Shown here piece by piece: positions 7,887 through 17,527 of a stretch of 64,000 nt of DNA. How positions within the stretch are numbered: position 1 is the stretch's first letter; each line of letters opens with the position of its first letter. Source of the DNA: Cytophagales bacterium (lineage in GTDB: Bacteria > Bacteroidota > Bacteroidia > Cytophagales > 172606-1); NCBI GenBank assembly GCA_030448185.1, contig JAUJNL010000011.1, forward strand, positions 1-64,000, written 5' to 3'. The notes below the pieces were generated by a model. The model did not search any database. It had not been told where the DNA came from and saw only the letters and a program-made list of their open reading frames with translations. The position numbers were made by a program, and so were the translations under genes.

Positions 7887-8912
7887 ATGCATTACAGACA
7901 ATTGGGTAACTCCGGATTGATTGTTTCCGAGTTAACGCTAGGGACCATGACCTTCGGGGAGGGCGATTATCACGGCCTGAAATACACTTTTGACCAACAA
8001 TCAGCTACTACACTGGTAAACCGGGCCATTGACCAAGGAATTAATTTTTTTGATACGGCGGATGGTTATGGCAACGGGAGCAGTGAAACCATTCTGGGCA
8101 AAGCCTTGGGTGAGAAGCGGAAAGATGTGCTGATTGCCACCAAAATTTCTTTCCGGGCCGGTCCGCAGGCTTTCAATGCCGGTGTGAGTGCCAAGCATTT
8201 GATCGAACAATGTGGAAACAGTTTGAAAAAGCTGAACACGGATTACATCGATGTGCTGCTTCTGCATAATGACGACCCGGTTACTCCGGTAGACGAAACG
8301 CTTCGGTCCCTGGAAAACTTGGTGCAGCAGGGCATGGTGCGTTATATTGGCCTGTCCAATTACCAGGCGTGGAAAGCGTCGGCGATGGTTCAGCGGCAGA
8401 AGGATTTGCATTACACTCCGTTCGTTGCTTCGCAAATGCATTACTCCATTCTCAACCGGGAAGTAGAACGGGAGTTTATACCCATGAGCTTACACCACGG
8501 CCTGGGCATGATGGTTTGGAGTCCGTTGAGCAGCGGTTTTTTAACGGGTAAATACACCCGTCAAAATCCGCAACCCGAAGAATCCAGGTTAAACTCCTTT
8601 GATTTAGGTCTGTTCGACCGGGAACTGGGATATACAGTGGTGGAAAAACTCACCGAAATCGCCAAGCAGAAGGACACGACGCCTACTGGTGTGGCCATTG
8701 CGTGGCTGCTGGCGAAAAGAGTAGTCTCTACGGTGATTGTCGGGGTGAGTAAAATGGAACAGCTGGATAGCAACCTGGATGGAGCCCAGATTCAGCTCAC
8801 GCCGGAAGAAATGGCGGCCATTGACCAATTAACCCAACTTACGCCCAGCTATCCGGCTACCTTCATTGACTTGCAGGACAAGAATTTGCTGCAAAGCAAA
8901 AGATTTGTATAA
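7887..8912 (+). CDS. Aldo/keto reductase
   Basis: A 341-residue (alpha/beta)8-barrel NAD(P)H-dependent oxidoreductase. The start MHYRQLGNSGLIVSELTLGTM is typical of the family. The catalytic Asp and Tyr are in FFDTADGYGNGSSE, the Lys in VLIATKI and the His in VLLLHNDDP. The block GMVRYIGLSNYQAW and the C-terminal VIVGVSKMEQLDSNL form the cofactor pocket. Substrate cannot be read from the sequence; the closest resemblance is to the general YajO/YghZ-like group. The leader is A-rich with no strong Shine-Dalgarno. Convergent with the downstream MBL gene. Confidence 0.92.
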   Translation: MHYRQLGNSGLIVSELTLGTMTFGEGDYHGLKYTFDQQSATTLVNRAIDQGINFFDTADGYGNGSSETILGKALGEKRKDVLIATKISFRAGPQAFNAGVSAKHLIEQCGNSLKKLNTDYIDVLLLHNDDPVTPVDETLRSLENLVQQGMVRYIGLSNYQAWKASAMVQRQKDLHYTPFVASQMHYSILNREVEREFIPMSLHHGLGMMVWSPLSSGFLTGKYTRQNPQPEESRLNSFDLGLFDRELGYTVVEKLTEIAKQKDTTPTGVAIAWLLAKRVVSTVIVGVSKMEQLDSNLDGAQIQLTPEEMAAIDQLTQLTPSYPATFIDLQDKNLLQSKRFV

Positions 8913-8937
8913 CAAAATAAGCTAAAATAACTTTCGG

Positions 8938-8973
8938 CAAAAAACAATGGGACGGAATTGAATCCTGCCCATT
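8938..8973 (-). terminator. Terminator of the MBL-fold gene
   Basis: Read on the minus strand, an imperfect hairpin (AATGGG arms with two extra GC pairs, 8946-8973) is followed by a TTGTTTTTT tract. It lies just after the stop of the minus-strand MBL gene in the convergent gap. Confidence 0.65.
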
Positions 8974-8983
8974 ACACATCTAA

Positions 8984-9730
8984 CTAAATCACTATTTTCT
9001 GGCCGTCCGAGGCGTAATCCAACTGAATTTCCCGAAGGCTGGCAAGCATTTCGGGACCCATGTGCGTCAGAATCAATTTCCGGGTTTGCAAAAGGTCCTT
9101 TTTGCCCAGCAAGGTCTGGTAATCGAGGTGACTTTTTACTTTTTCCTGGTAAGCAAAACATTCGCAGATAAAAAGGTCGGAACCTTGAGCCGCTTTGATA
9201 AGTTCGTCGGTCCACTCGGTGTCGCCGGAATAGGCAATGGTTTTTTCTTCCATCTCAATCCGGAGGGCATGGGGCAAGGTGGCCGGTGAATGAACTACCG
9301 GAAAAGCCGTAACTAGCAAAGGCCCCACCTGACATTCCTCCTCATCCGGCAAAGAGACAAACTTCAGCGGAAGTTCTAGCTGGCCGAGGGACAAGCCTGG
9401 GAATAATGTTTCCAGAAAGGCAGCAGTTTTTTCCTGGACCGGGCCCGGACCGGCAATGGTCAACGGTTTTTGGCGGTTAGTTACTTTGGCTTCAATCAGC
9501 AGGAAGGGAAGGCCGGCAAAATGGTCGCCGTGGTAATGAGATAGTAGTACGCAGTCAATGGATTCAACCGGAATAGAATGCTGCTTCATCGCCACTAATG
9601 AACTGGCTCCGCAGTCAATCAGAAAGCGGGTTTTGGGAGTAGTTACGCAGAAACAGGTGTTGAACCGTCCACCGCTGCCAAAAGCATCCCCGCTGCCCAG
9701 GAATAAAAGGGTAATTGGCGGAGAAGTCAT
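8984..9730 (-). CDS. MBL-fold metallo-hydrolase, RNase Z-like
   Basis: A 248-residue metallo-beta-lactamase-fold protein with SHYHGDHFAG around residue 65, the metal-binding signature, and later ligands in AYSGDTEW and ILTHMG. The opening ITLLFLGSGDAFGSGGRFNTC is characteristic of the RNase Z / phosphodiesterase-like branch, but it lacks the length and flexible arm of a true tRNA 3' processing enzyme. The substrate is probably a phosphodiester or cyclic nucleotide; this is a family-level inference. Transcribed alone, with its own terminator, and not obviously linked to treS-mak behind it. Confidence 0.85.
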   Translation of the reverse strand: MTSPPITLLFLGSGDAFGSGGRFNTCFCVTTPKTRFLIDCGASSLVAMKQHSIPVESIDCVLLSHYHGDHFAGLPFLLIEAKVTNRQKPLTIAGPGPVQEKTAAFLETLFPGLSLGQLELPLKFVSLPDEEECQVGPLLVTAFPVVHSPATLPHALRIEMEEKTIAYSGDTEWTDELIKAAQGSDLFICECFAYQEKVKSHLDYQTLLGKKDLLQTRKLILTHMGPEMLASLREIQLDYASDGQKIVI

Positions 9731-9835
9731 AGAAGGTCAGTTTATAAGGTTGATAAAAGTAGCTGTTAAACTCAATGGGGCCGGATATAACTCCCGCCCC
9801 ATTGAGCATTTAAGAACTTAGCATTTAACATTACT

Positions 9836-12800
9836 CTACACTACGGCTATTTCACCGACTTCGTTGAGGTACCGCTTCATAATGTATTTAATTCCCCGAA
9901 TCGGAATGCGCACCCAGTCCGGTCGGTTGTTGAGTTCGTAGTTCAGTTCGTACACGGCCTTCTCCAGCAGGAAGGTTTGCATCAGAATATCAAAATCCTC
10001 CTTGTTGTCGGGGATAAACGGACTGCCCTTGGTTTTTTCCAGGTAGGCCTGCAGGAAGAAACCACTCACGTAGTGGAACCACTGTTCGGCCCAGGTTTCC
10101 AGGTACGGCAGGTCTTCCGGACGCGTGGCTGGGTTCTGGATCAGGTTGAAGAACGCCGCGTAATGGAACGAACGGACCATACCGGCTACATCCCGCAGCG
10201 GTGACCGCTTCAGACGCCGTTCGCTGAAGGACCGGGCCGGTTCGCCTTCAAAATCCAGAATCATGAAGTCTTTACCGGTGAACAGCACCTGCCCCAGGTG
10301 ATAATCGCCGTGGGTGCGGGTTTTGGTAGTCGTGATCTTATGGACGTAAATCCGCTTAAAGGCATTCAGCACGTCGGACCGCATTTTTAGTACCTCTTCG
10401 GCTTCACTCCGGACGCTTTCCGGCAGGTTCTTAAGCTGCTTCTCTAAGGTCTGATACGTACTTCTCACTAGTGATTGCAGCGAAGAGAACACCGAACGCT
10501 GGTAGTGTAGCGAATACGCTTCGTGTTCAAAACCTTTTTCTGCGGGAGCCGAGCCCAGGGCCAGGTGCATTTCAGCGGTCCGTAGTCCAAGCAACCGGAT
10601 TCGTTCTACATAGGCGCCCCCAATCATTTCCTGCAGCGATTCCGGGATTTCACTAAAGCCCATTGGATCGTATAAGCTGTCAACCAATGGCGGCTGCATT
10701 GGTTCATGCCGATGCTGCAGTACCCGTTCGAAGTACCGCTGTACCGTGTCGCCGATGTATTCCCAGGCATCACCCTGATTGGGTACCATTTCCTGTAGAA
10801 TACCCAATGTTAGGGTTATATTAGTCCCTTTCCGCAGTTCTATGGCTCCCAAGTATTTGGGCGTATAGGCAAAGTTGGCTTGCTCCGTCAGAAACCGGCT
10901 TATTTCTACATCAGGGTTGATGATGGTATCTACCTTCCGGTATAGTTTCAGAAACAGCTTGCCGTCGAACGTAATCGAAGTATTGCTTTGTTCGGCACTC
11001 AGCACCTTGGACGTCTGGCTTTCCTTCTGGCCGCCCATCAGGTTCTCAAATGCATCGTTGGTGATGAAATGCAATTCGTCCTCTCCGCTCTTCACGCGGC
11101 GTTTACGGGCAAACATGCGGTACACCGCCTGCCGGAAGCTTTCTCCATACGAGGCATCATACAATACACCTATCTTATTATCCAGGCTGATTTTAGCCAG
11201 AATGGACCTTGGATAGTTATTCCGCAGGCTGGTTTCTTCGTCACCAGTGGCAAAAGCAAGGGGCAACTGATACATTTCGGGCAGCCCCTCGGTGTAGCTT
11301 ACTTCCAAAACAAACAGGCAGGAACTCTGCGGTACTGCCGGTACTTCGACCGGTTCTACTACCCGCATCCGTTGAAGAACCCGGGCCTTGCCCCCACACC
11401 AGCGGCATAGCGGCATATAGGCCCGGACTACGGACTCTTCCAGTACGCGTAAGTTCCGACCAGAAGAGAGGTCTTCCCAGTGCATTAGTTCCAATGCTGG
11501 TGCGGCATCTTCTACTCCCATTGGGCTTTCTACGGTAGTTTTTTCCAGCAGGAACCAGTAGTATGCATGTGAACTCAGCGTAAACAGATACGGATCTTCT
11601 TTGATAGCCGGGAATTTATTCTGGCTGAATACTTCAATCGGCGTGTAGTCTTTAAACTCTTTCAGATCCAGTTCAGCGGCCTGCGTAAACCGGGAAAGGT
11701 TTACCACTACCAGGATGGTTTCGTCCTGATAGGTCCGGGTAAAGGCCAGCACTTTAGCGTTGGCCGGCGCCAGGAATTTAATATCGCCGCGGCTGAATGC
11801 TTTGTACCGTTTCCGCATCGCGATCACCCGCTTGTTCCACCAAAGCAGCGAAGAGAGATTTTTCTGCTGATTCTCAATGTTTACTGACTCATAGTGGTAC
11901 TCGGGGTCAATAATAGCCGGCAGGTACAACCGCTGCGGATTGGCTTTAGAAAAACCACCATTACGGTCGCCGTTCCATTGCATGGGGGTACGTACCCCGT
12001 CCCGGTCTTTCAGGTAATAATTATCGCCCATCCCGATCTCATCGCCGTAATAGAGTACCGGCGTACCGGGCATGGAGAAAAGCAGGGTATTCATCAGCTC
12101 AATCTTCTTCCGGTTATTGTCCAGCAACGGAGCCAGCCGGTGCCGGATGCCGAGGTTGATTTTAGCTTGCGGATCTTTCGTATAAATTTTATACATGTAA
12201 TCCCGTTCCTCGTCAGTCACCATTTCCAGCGTCAGTTCGTCGTGGTTCCGCAGGAAAATAGCCCACTGACAAGTATCAGGAATGGGCGGCGTTTGGTCGA
12301 TGATGTCGATAATCGGGTAGCGGTCTTCCATCTTCACCGACATAAACATGCGGGGCATGATCGGGAAGTGGTAGTTCATGTGGCACTCATCGCCGTTGCC
12401 GAAGTAAGAGGCCGAATCTTCCGGCCACATATTGGCTTCGGCCAGAAACATCTTACCCGGATGCTTTTTATCCATGTAGGCCCGCATCTTCTTCAGGAAC
12501 GCGTGGGTTTCGGGCAGGTTCTCGCCGTTGGTCCCTTCACGTTCGTACAGATAAGGCACGGCATCAATCCGGAAACCATCTACGCCGAAGCTCAGCCAGT
12601 AATCGAGCACCTTGAACACTTCTTCCTGCACTTTGGGATTATCATAGTTGAGGTCGGGCTGGTGGTAGAAGAAGCGGTGCCAGTAGTATTGCCCGGCCAC
12701 CGGGTCCCAGGTCCAGTTGGACGCCTCCGAATCGGTGAAAATAATCCGAACGTCGCTGTACTTATTGGGATCGTCGGACCATACGTAGTAGTCGCGGTGT

Positions 12801-13195
12801 ACGGAGCCCGGCTTGGCCCGGCGGGCCCGCTGGAACCAGGGGTGCTGGTCGGAGGTGTGGTTCAGTACCAACTCAGTAATGACCCGTAAACCCCGCCGCT
12901 TGGCTTCCTTCATGAAGTTTTTGAAATCCTGAATGTTCCCGTAGGAAGGATTGATGTTATAGTAGTCGGCAATATCATAGCCGTCATCCCGCAACGGAGA
13001 GGGGTAGAAAGGCAGCAGCCAGATGGTGGTGACTCCCAAGTCCTCGATGTAATCCAACTTCTGCATGAGACCTTTGAAATCACCGATTCCATCACCGTTG
13101 CTGTCGTAAAAAGCTTTGATGTGTACTTCGTAGATAATTGCGTCTTTATACCATCGCAGGTTGTCGTCGCTAATATTCGCTTTGTTCTGAGGCAT
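9836..13195 (-). CDS. treS: Maltose alpha-D-glucosyltransferase (trehalose synthase) fused to maltokinase
   Basis: A 1119-residue fusion. Residues 1 to about 555 are a GH13 trehalose synthase: YKDAIIYEVHIKAFYDSNGDGIGDF, nucleophile Asp211 in GVDGFRIDAVPYL, acid/base Glu253 in FLAEANMWPED and Asp319 in LRNHDELTLEMV. The rest is a maltokinase with an aminoglycoside-phosphotransferase-like core: HGDYHLGQVLFTG and MILDFEGEPARS near residue 1000 hold the catalytic and metal-binding Asp. Together they isomerise trehalose to maltose and phosphorylate it to maltose-1-phosphate, the substrate of GlgE encoded two genes upstream. The fused architecture is known in other bacteria. No frameshift in 3.4 kb, which contrasts with neighbours. 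Confidence 0.95.
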   Translation of the reverse strand: MPQNKANISDDNLRWYKDAIIYEVHIKAFYDSNGDGIGDFKGLMQKLDYIEDLGVTTIWLLPFYPSPLRDDGYDIADYYNINPSYGNIQDFKNFMKEAKRRGLRVITELVLNHTSDQHPWFQRARRAKPGSVHRDYYVWSDDPNKYSDVRIIFTDSEASNWTWDPVAGQYYWHRFFYHQPDLNYDNPKVQEEVFKVLDYWLSFGVDGFRIDAVPYLYEREGTNGENLPETHAFLKKMRAYMDKKHPGKMFLAEANMWPEDSASYFGNGDECHMNYHFPIMPRMFMSVKMEDRYPIIDIIDQTPPIPDTCQWAIFLRNHDELTLEMVTDEERDYMYKIYTKDPQAKINLGIRHRLAPLLDNNRKKIELMNTLLFSMPGTPVLYYGDEIGMGDNYYLKDRDGVRTPMQWNGDRNGGFSKANPQRLYLPAIIDPEYHYESVNIENQQKNLSSLLWWNKRVIAMRKRYKAFSRGDIKFLAPANAKVLAFTRTYQDETILVVVNLSRFTQAAELDLKEFKDYTPIEVFSQNKFPAIKEDPYLFTLSSHAYYWFLLEKTTVESPMGVEDAAPALELMHWEDLSSGRNLRVLEESVVRAYMPLCRWCGGKARVLQRMRVVEPVEVPAVPQSSCLFVLEVSYTEGLPEMYQLPLAFATGDEETSLRNNYPRSILAKISLDNKIGVLYDASYGESFRQAVYRMFARKRRVKSGEDELHFITNDAFENLMGGQKESQTSKVLSAEQSNTSITFDGKLFLKLYRKVDTIINPDVEISRFLTEQANFAYTPKYLGAIELRKGTNITLTLGILQEMVPNQGDAWEYIGDTVQRYFERVLQHRHEPMQPPLVDSLYDPMGFSEIPESLQEMIGGAYVERIRLLGLRTAEMHLALGSAPAEKGFEHEAYSLHYQRSVFSSLQSLVRSTYQTLEKQLKNLPESVRSEAEEVLKMRSDVLNAFKRIYVHKITTTKTRTHGDYHLGQVLFTGKDFMILDFEGEPARSFSERRLKRSPLRDVAGMVRSFHYAAFFNLIQNPATRPEDLPYLETWAEQWFHYVSGFFLQAYLEKTKGSPFIPDNKEDFDILMQTFLLEKAVYELNYELNNRPDWVRIPIRGIKYIMKRYLNEVGEIAVV

Positions 13196-13263
13196 TGACT
13201 CAAACGTTAATTGTTAACACTCGATTTTAGGCATTAGGTAATTGGTATTGGGTATTCGTTTGA

Positions 13264-13452
13264 AAACCTCACCCTAAACGAAGTTCGCCTTTTTGGGCAA
13301 ATCCCTTTCTCAAATCCTTCCCGCAGGCTGGCCCGAAAACTCCCGTTTTCGTCCCCTCCAGAGAGGGACTTCTAAATTCAATGATTTTCACCCCTTCTCT
13401 GCAGGAGAACCTTTAGCTCAGCGAAGCTAACGGGCCGGGGGATGAGGTCTTT
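13264..13452. repeat. Imperfect inverted intergenic repeat
   Basis: The segment begins AACCTCACCCTA and ends GGGGGATGAGGTC, with internal CCCTCCAGAGAGGGAC and CCCGAAAACTCCCGTTTTCG pairs. It can fold into a long branched stem. A shorter decayed relative lies at about 3176-3215. Likely a mobile non-coding repeat common between genes in this group of bacteria. Confidence 0.55.
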
Positions 13453-13461
13453 AAACAGTCT

Positions 13462-14082
13462 TTACACGTCGAAACCGTCGGCTTTTACCAACTCATCCAG
13501 CACAAAAGTATGGCCTTCCAGCACTTCTACCGGATGATCCCAGGTAAAAGATTCCCAGTGTTTAGGATTAGTGGCTACGGTGATCCAGCGGCTGGCAGTC
13601 GTAATCCAAATCACCTTTTGCACGCCGAATTCGAGCAACTTAGCCGTTTTCTGGTTGAAATAATCCAGTTCCGAGGCAAAATTTTCCGGCGTAGCCTTTA
13701 TATCTACTTCAATAGCTACCAATGGGGGCTTGTTAAAATAGTGAACAGAACTACGGCTAATGGTCAATTCTGACTTCTGATAGATTAAAATATCATTGGA
13801 AAGATTAGAACTATGGGACAGATGAAGTCCCGGTTCGTTGGTACCAATGAAATATTTGTCAGCAGGAAGATTCCGGTACAGAAATCTTAATATTGTTGAA
13901 ACAATATATGTTTGCAATTCACTTGATCCCATAATACTTTCAATCGTTGCTTCTCCGGATAGCACCTTTTTGTAGCCTTTATAATACACCGGTTTCCCAT
14001 CTATTTCTTCGTAGATCAAGGCTTTGGGAATGGGTTTCTCTCCGGTGGCCGGAGTTTCCTCAATGGTTTTTATTGCTTCCAT
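13462..14082 (-). CDS. Uma2-family (DUF820) putative endonuclease-fold protein
   Basis: The ATG at 14082 (MEAIKTIEETPATGEKP) is chosen over the upstream in-frame ATG because the extra 27 residues read through an intergenic inverted repeat. The 206-residue protein has the Uma2 pattern: an N-terminal helix-turn, DILIYQ, then PPLVAIEVDIKATPENFASELDYFNQKTAKLLEFGVQKVIWI, containing the IEV and D/K residues of the PD-(D/E)XK fold, and a final block for the edge strand. Members of this family are abundant and mostly uncharacterised. It lies between treS-mak and glgE on the same strand but has no evident link to glycogen metabolism. Confidence 0.75.
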   Translation of the reverse strand: MEAIKTIEETPATGEKPIPKALIYEEIDGKPVYYKGYKKVLSGEATIESIMGSSELQTYIVSTILRFLYRNLPADKYFIGTNEPGLHLSHSSNLSNDILIYQKSELTISRSSVHYFNKPPLVAIEVDIKATPENFASELDYFNQKTAKLLEFGVQKVIWITTASRWITVATNPKHWESFTWDHPVEVLEGHTFVLDELVKADGFDV

Positions 14083-14102
14083 AATCATAAAATTTTGGAT
14101 TG

Positions 14103-14245
14103 GCGATGTTAGATTTTTGATGTACGATGTAAGAAGTAGAATATACGAGGAGAGATATTTCAAACAGTACTAATCAGCCCTTCTATTTTCACGTTCTGCC
14201 GCTGTTATTAATATCTCCAACCGAACATCGAAAATCTAACATCGC
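14103..14245. repeat. Near-perfect inverted repeat upstream of the Uma2 gene
   Basis: The 22-base arms 14103-14124 and 14224-14245 match at 20 of 22 positions when one is reverse-complemented (core GCGATGTTAGATTTT). They enclose about 100 bases without a gene. Similar GATGTT/CGATGTTCGA words occur at 49700-49730. Confidence 0.7.
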
Positions 14246-14247
14246 AT

Positions 14248-16200
14248 CTATTCAACGCGGAAGATGTGTACCGGTATGTTGCCCGGGTGCAGCTCCACGT
14301 AATTCCATTCGTGGTGCCAGTTGTAACGGTTGCCGCTCAGCAGGTCATTGACTACATACGCATTACCCGCCGGAATCCGTAGAAACTGGATAGGAACTTT
14401 AATCCAGCCCGCTTGTACATGATGCGGATCGAGGTTAATGACCATCAGCATCCGGTTATCGCCGCTTTCATCCACCTTGGCATAGCAGAGCAACTGCTGG
14501 TTGTCAGTCTCGCCAAACTGAATATTCCAGGTAGTTTGCAGCGCGGGGTTTTCCTGCCGGATCTGATTAAGCCGGGTGATGACCTGCCGGATCTTGGTCT
14601 GCCGGTCCCAATCCCAATGCTTGATCTCGTACTTCTCCGAATCCAGGTATTCTTCCTTACCGGGAGCCACCGGCGTATTGATTCCAAACTCATACACCGG
14701 TCCGTACAGGCCGTAGTTGGACGACAGAGTTCCCGCCATCACGACCCGGGTAATAAAGGCCGGTTCGCCGCCGTGCTGCAACATTTCGGGTAAAATATCG
14801 GGCGTATTAGGCCAGAAGTTAGGCCGGAAATATTCGCGCACTTCGGTTTTGGTCAGTTCGGTCAGGTACTGAATCAATTCAAACTGCGTATTTCGCCAGG
14901 TAAAGTACGTGTAAGACTGGTTAAAGCCAATTTTGGCCAGCCGTTCCATAATCCGGGGACGGGTAAAGGCTTCTGATAAAAAGATGATTTCCGGATGCAC
15001 GGATCGCACTTCGCGGATGGCCCATTCCCAGAAGGCGAACGGCTTGGTATGCGGATTATCAACGCGGAAAATGGTTACACCTTTGTCAATCCAGAAATCG
15101 ATAATGCTCTTCAGTTCCACCCACAGGTTCTGCCAGTCTTCCGTTTCGAAGTTGATCGGCAGTACATCCTGGTATTTTTTGGGTGGGTTTTCGGCGTACT
15201 GCACGGTACCATCAGGCCGCCACTTAAACCACTGTGGATGGTCTTTTACGTAAGGATGGTCAGGGGCGCACTGCAGGGCCAGGTCAATGGCTATTTCAAT
15301 ATTCAATTCGTTGGCGTGTCGCACAAAAGCTACAAAGTCCTCCATGGTACCCAGGTCAGGATTGATGGCCTTATGTCCGCCTTCAGCTGCCCCGATGGCC
15401 CAAGGCGACCCTGGCTCACCGGGCTGCGACGTTACTGAGTTATTACGCCCCTTCCGGAAAGAGCGCCCAATCGGATGAATGGGTGGCAGATAGACTACAT
15501 CAAAACCCATTTCGGCTACGCGGGGCAGGATTTGCTCACTGTCTTTGAAGGTGCCATGCCGACCGGGCTCCCGGGAAGTCGACCGGGGAAAAAACTCGTA
15601 CCAGCTACTGAAAAGGGCTTTCTTACGCTCTACTTCTACCACTAGTACCCGGTTGTACTGACCCGCCTGGCTCCGGTCACCATGAATGTACATAATACCG
15701 GCTACCTCCGGACTCAGAGCCAGTGTAACCAAGGGAAGGGCTTCCTGTGGGTCTTTAAACTTCTCCACCCAGTCCTGCAATCGCCACGCATCCTCACCGG
15801 AAGCCCGGCTCAGGGCATCTTCCATCAACTGAGCGCCGATCATCAGCTCTACTTTCACGTCCTGGCCGGCATCATATTTCTTTTGTAAGCCCTTTTTCCA
15901 GGTGAGAAAATGATCTACCCAACCCGTAATGGTAAACTCATACATTCCGGGGGTTTCTGGCATAAAGGCTGCCTCCCAATGGTCGTTGCCCAGGAAGTTC
16001 ATGGGAGTTTCTATCCACTGCTGATCCTTGAGTGGCCGGTACAAGAGTACGGCTCTGACTTCATCATGTCCATCGCCGTATACATCGGCGCTGACAATGA
16101 TCTTCTCCCCAATGGCCCTTTTTACCGGAAATCTTCCGCTTCCGATTTGCGGGCTGACGTGTTCGATTACTACTCTTTTTCTGCCTTCAAGGTCTTTCAT
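14248..16200 (-). CDS. glgE: Alpha-1,4-glucan:maltose-1-phosphate maltosyltransferase
   Basis: GlgE extends alpha-glucan chains with maltose-1-phosphate. The ATG at 16200 (MKDLEGRKRVVIEHV) is preferred; the longer frame begins with a non-homologous hydrophobic stretch. The 650-residue protein has the N-terminal beta-sandwich (KIIVSADVYGDGHDEV), then the GH13 core with PRSTSREPGRHGTF, YLPPIHPIG, nucleophile Asp381 in IFRVDNPHTKPFAFWEW and Glu410 in FLSEAFTRP. Together with TreS-maltokinase it completes the trehalose-to-glucan route. The branching enzyme glgB, usual in this pathway, is not in the window. Same strand as treS-mak but separated from it by the Uma2 gene and about 250 bases of repeats. 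Confidence 0.95.
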   Translation of the reverse strand: MKDLEGRKRVVIEHVSPQIGSGRFPVKRAIGEKIIVSADVYGDGHDEVRAVLLYRPLKDQQWIETPMNFLGNDHWEAAFMPETPGMYEFTITGWVDHFLTWKKGLQKKYDAGQDVKVELMIGAQLMEDALSRASGEDAWRLQDWVEKFKDPQEALPLVTLALSPEVAGIMYIHGDRSQAGQYNRVLVVEVERKKALFSSWYEFFPRSTSREPGRHGTFKDSEQILPRVAEMGFDVVYLPPIHPIGRSFRKGRNNSVTSQPGEPGSPWAIGAAEGGHKAINPDLGTMEDFVAFVRHANELNIEIAIDLALQCAPDHPYVKDHPQWFKWRPDGTVQYAENPPKKYQDVLPINFETEDWQNLWVELKSIIDFWIDKGVTIFRVDNPHTKPFAFWEWAIREVRSVHPEIIFLSEAFTRPRIMERLAKIGFNQSYTYFTWRNTQFELIQYLTELTKTEVREYFRPNFWPNTPDILPEMLQHGGEPAFITRVVMAGTLSSNYGLYGPVYEFGINTPVAPGKEEYLDSEKYEIKHWDWDRQTKIRQVITRLNQIRQENPALQTTWNIQFGETDNQQLLCYAKVDESGDNRMLMVINLDPHHVQAGWIKVPIQFLRIPAGNAYVVNDLLSGNRYNWHHEWNYVELHPGNIPVHIFRVE

Positions 16201-16369
16201 TGTGATTGTAATGGTTGATTTATAGCAAATAGTCCAAAATAGGATAATGTTAGCGCCCCAAAATAAATACATTAATCGGGTTGAGCAACCCGTTAACTAA
16301 GTATAGCTACCTATAATCACTGTTACTTTTAGACCTCTCAAACGGTGTTAGTGTTTTCTTTCCGGTTTC

Positions 16370-16666
16370 TTACGGTTTTCTCCGCCGGTTGGTAATCTTT
16401 TCGATATTTTTATTGCGTATCCAGTTCAGATAGGTCTGCAATCTCTCTGCTTTTTGCAGTAATGCAATGGAGTGATACTTATTTTTCAGCTCCTTATTGG
16501 TGAAAAACGCATGCAGTGTAATATGGCAAGGCTGGCATAGGGAAACTCTTTCACCGTAGCGGCCACCTTCTTCCTTAGGGATAAGGTGGTTCCATGTAAC
16601 CTGACTTAACACTCTATCGCAGAGTGAGAATCTATAAGTATTACATGAAAGAACAGAAAGAGTCAT
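16370..16666 (-). CDS. Small HNH-type nuclease-like protein
   Basis: The protein contains WNHLIPKEEGGRYGERVSLC, then QPCHITLHAFFTNKELKNKYHS, the layout of compact HNH proteins in which the first His of HHLIPK, the CxxCH pair and the second His bind metal and catalyse cleavage. The usual first position is HH; here it is NH, so the first His of the pair is replaced by Asn. The upstream CxxC knuckle is degenerate (LCDRV). The start at 16666 (MTLSVLSCNTYRF) is tentative; a frameshift just before it cannot be excluded. No neighbouring methylase or mobile element suggests a role. Confidence 0.6.
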   Translation of the reverse strand: MTLSVLSCNTYRFSLCDRVLSQVTWNHLIPKEEGGRYGERVSLCQPCHITLHAFFTNKELKNKYHSIALLQKAERLQTYLNWIRNKNIEKITNRRRKP

Positions 16667-16803
16667 ATAACTTTTAACAGTAACTTTGTCCTTAAAGGGC
16701 AAGATAATCCGAAATTTTGGTGGGTAATTTTAGCTGCCCGGGCAAAAAAGCCGAACTATTCTTCTGGAAATCTATTTCCCCTGTGATTCTTCTTTTTTCG
16801 CTA

Positions 16804-17527
16804 ATGAATCTCGTTATTGACTTGGGTAATACGTATGGCAAAGCGGCCCTATTCGACGGCGAGCAAATGGTGAGCAAGTACGAAAAGTTGCCTCCTGAAG
16901 AAATCGTATCCCTGGCCCGGATGGCCCGGCCCGAAAACAGTATTATCTGTTCGGTCAGTAGTGACCCGGCGGTTTTACGCGAAAAGATAGTACCCTACAC
17001 TCATGTAGCATTGGTACTCAGTCATCAATTGCCGGTTCCCGTCACCAACCGGTACGAAACGCCTCAGACGTTGGGTATGGACCGGCTGGCTGCTGTAGTA
17101 GGGGCAACGGTACGTTTTCCGAAGCAACATTGCCTTTCAATTGACTTAGGTACTTGTATTACCTACGACCTGATTGATGAGGAGGGCAGCTATTACGGGG
17201 GAAGTATTTCGCCGGGTTTGCAGATGCGTTTTCAGGCGATGCACACGTTTACGGCCCGTTTACCGTTAATGGAAGCAGAGCCCACGGTAAAACTGATTGG
17301 CGGCAATACCCGTGCGGCCATGCAAAGCGGTGTGGTCTATGGGGTGACTGCTGAACTGGAAGGAATGATCGGTTATTTTGCCGGTACATACCAGCCCTTA
17401 ACTACGATCCTTTGCGGGGTGATGCCCGTTTTTTGAAACTAAGGTAAAAGGCACCATTTTTGTAATACCCGAACTCGTATTGATCGGACTAAACCGAATC
17501 CTCAACTATAATGTCTCACTTTCTTAA
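16804..17527 (+). CDS. coaX: Type III pantothenate kinase (CoaX), frameshifted in this assembly
   Basis: CoaX phosphorylates pantothenate in the first step of coenzyme A synthesis. The true start is the ATG at 16804 (MNLVIDLGNTYGKAALFDG, the ASKHA phosphate-binding DxGN motif). GMDRLAAVVGA and SIDLGTCITYDLID, with the catalytic Asp, follow, then GGSISPGLQMRFQAMHTFTARLP. Near 17420 the frame breaks at a G-run and again at a T-run; adding one G and one T restores GGDARFFETKVKGTIF and then VIPELVLIGLNRILNYN, with a stop at 17525-17527 that overlaps the next gene by 17 bases. Both breaks lie in homopolymers of a gene expected to be essential, so they are likely sequencing errors. Confidence 0.88.

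Noticed and set aside
11894-12889. 331-codon plus-strand open frame
   Set aside because: It lies entirely antisense to the intact treS-mak gene, whose codon pattern creates a long open frame on the other strand. No family resemblance.
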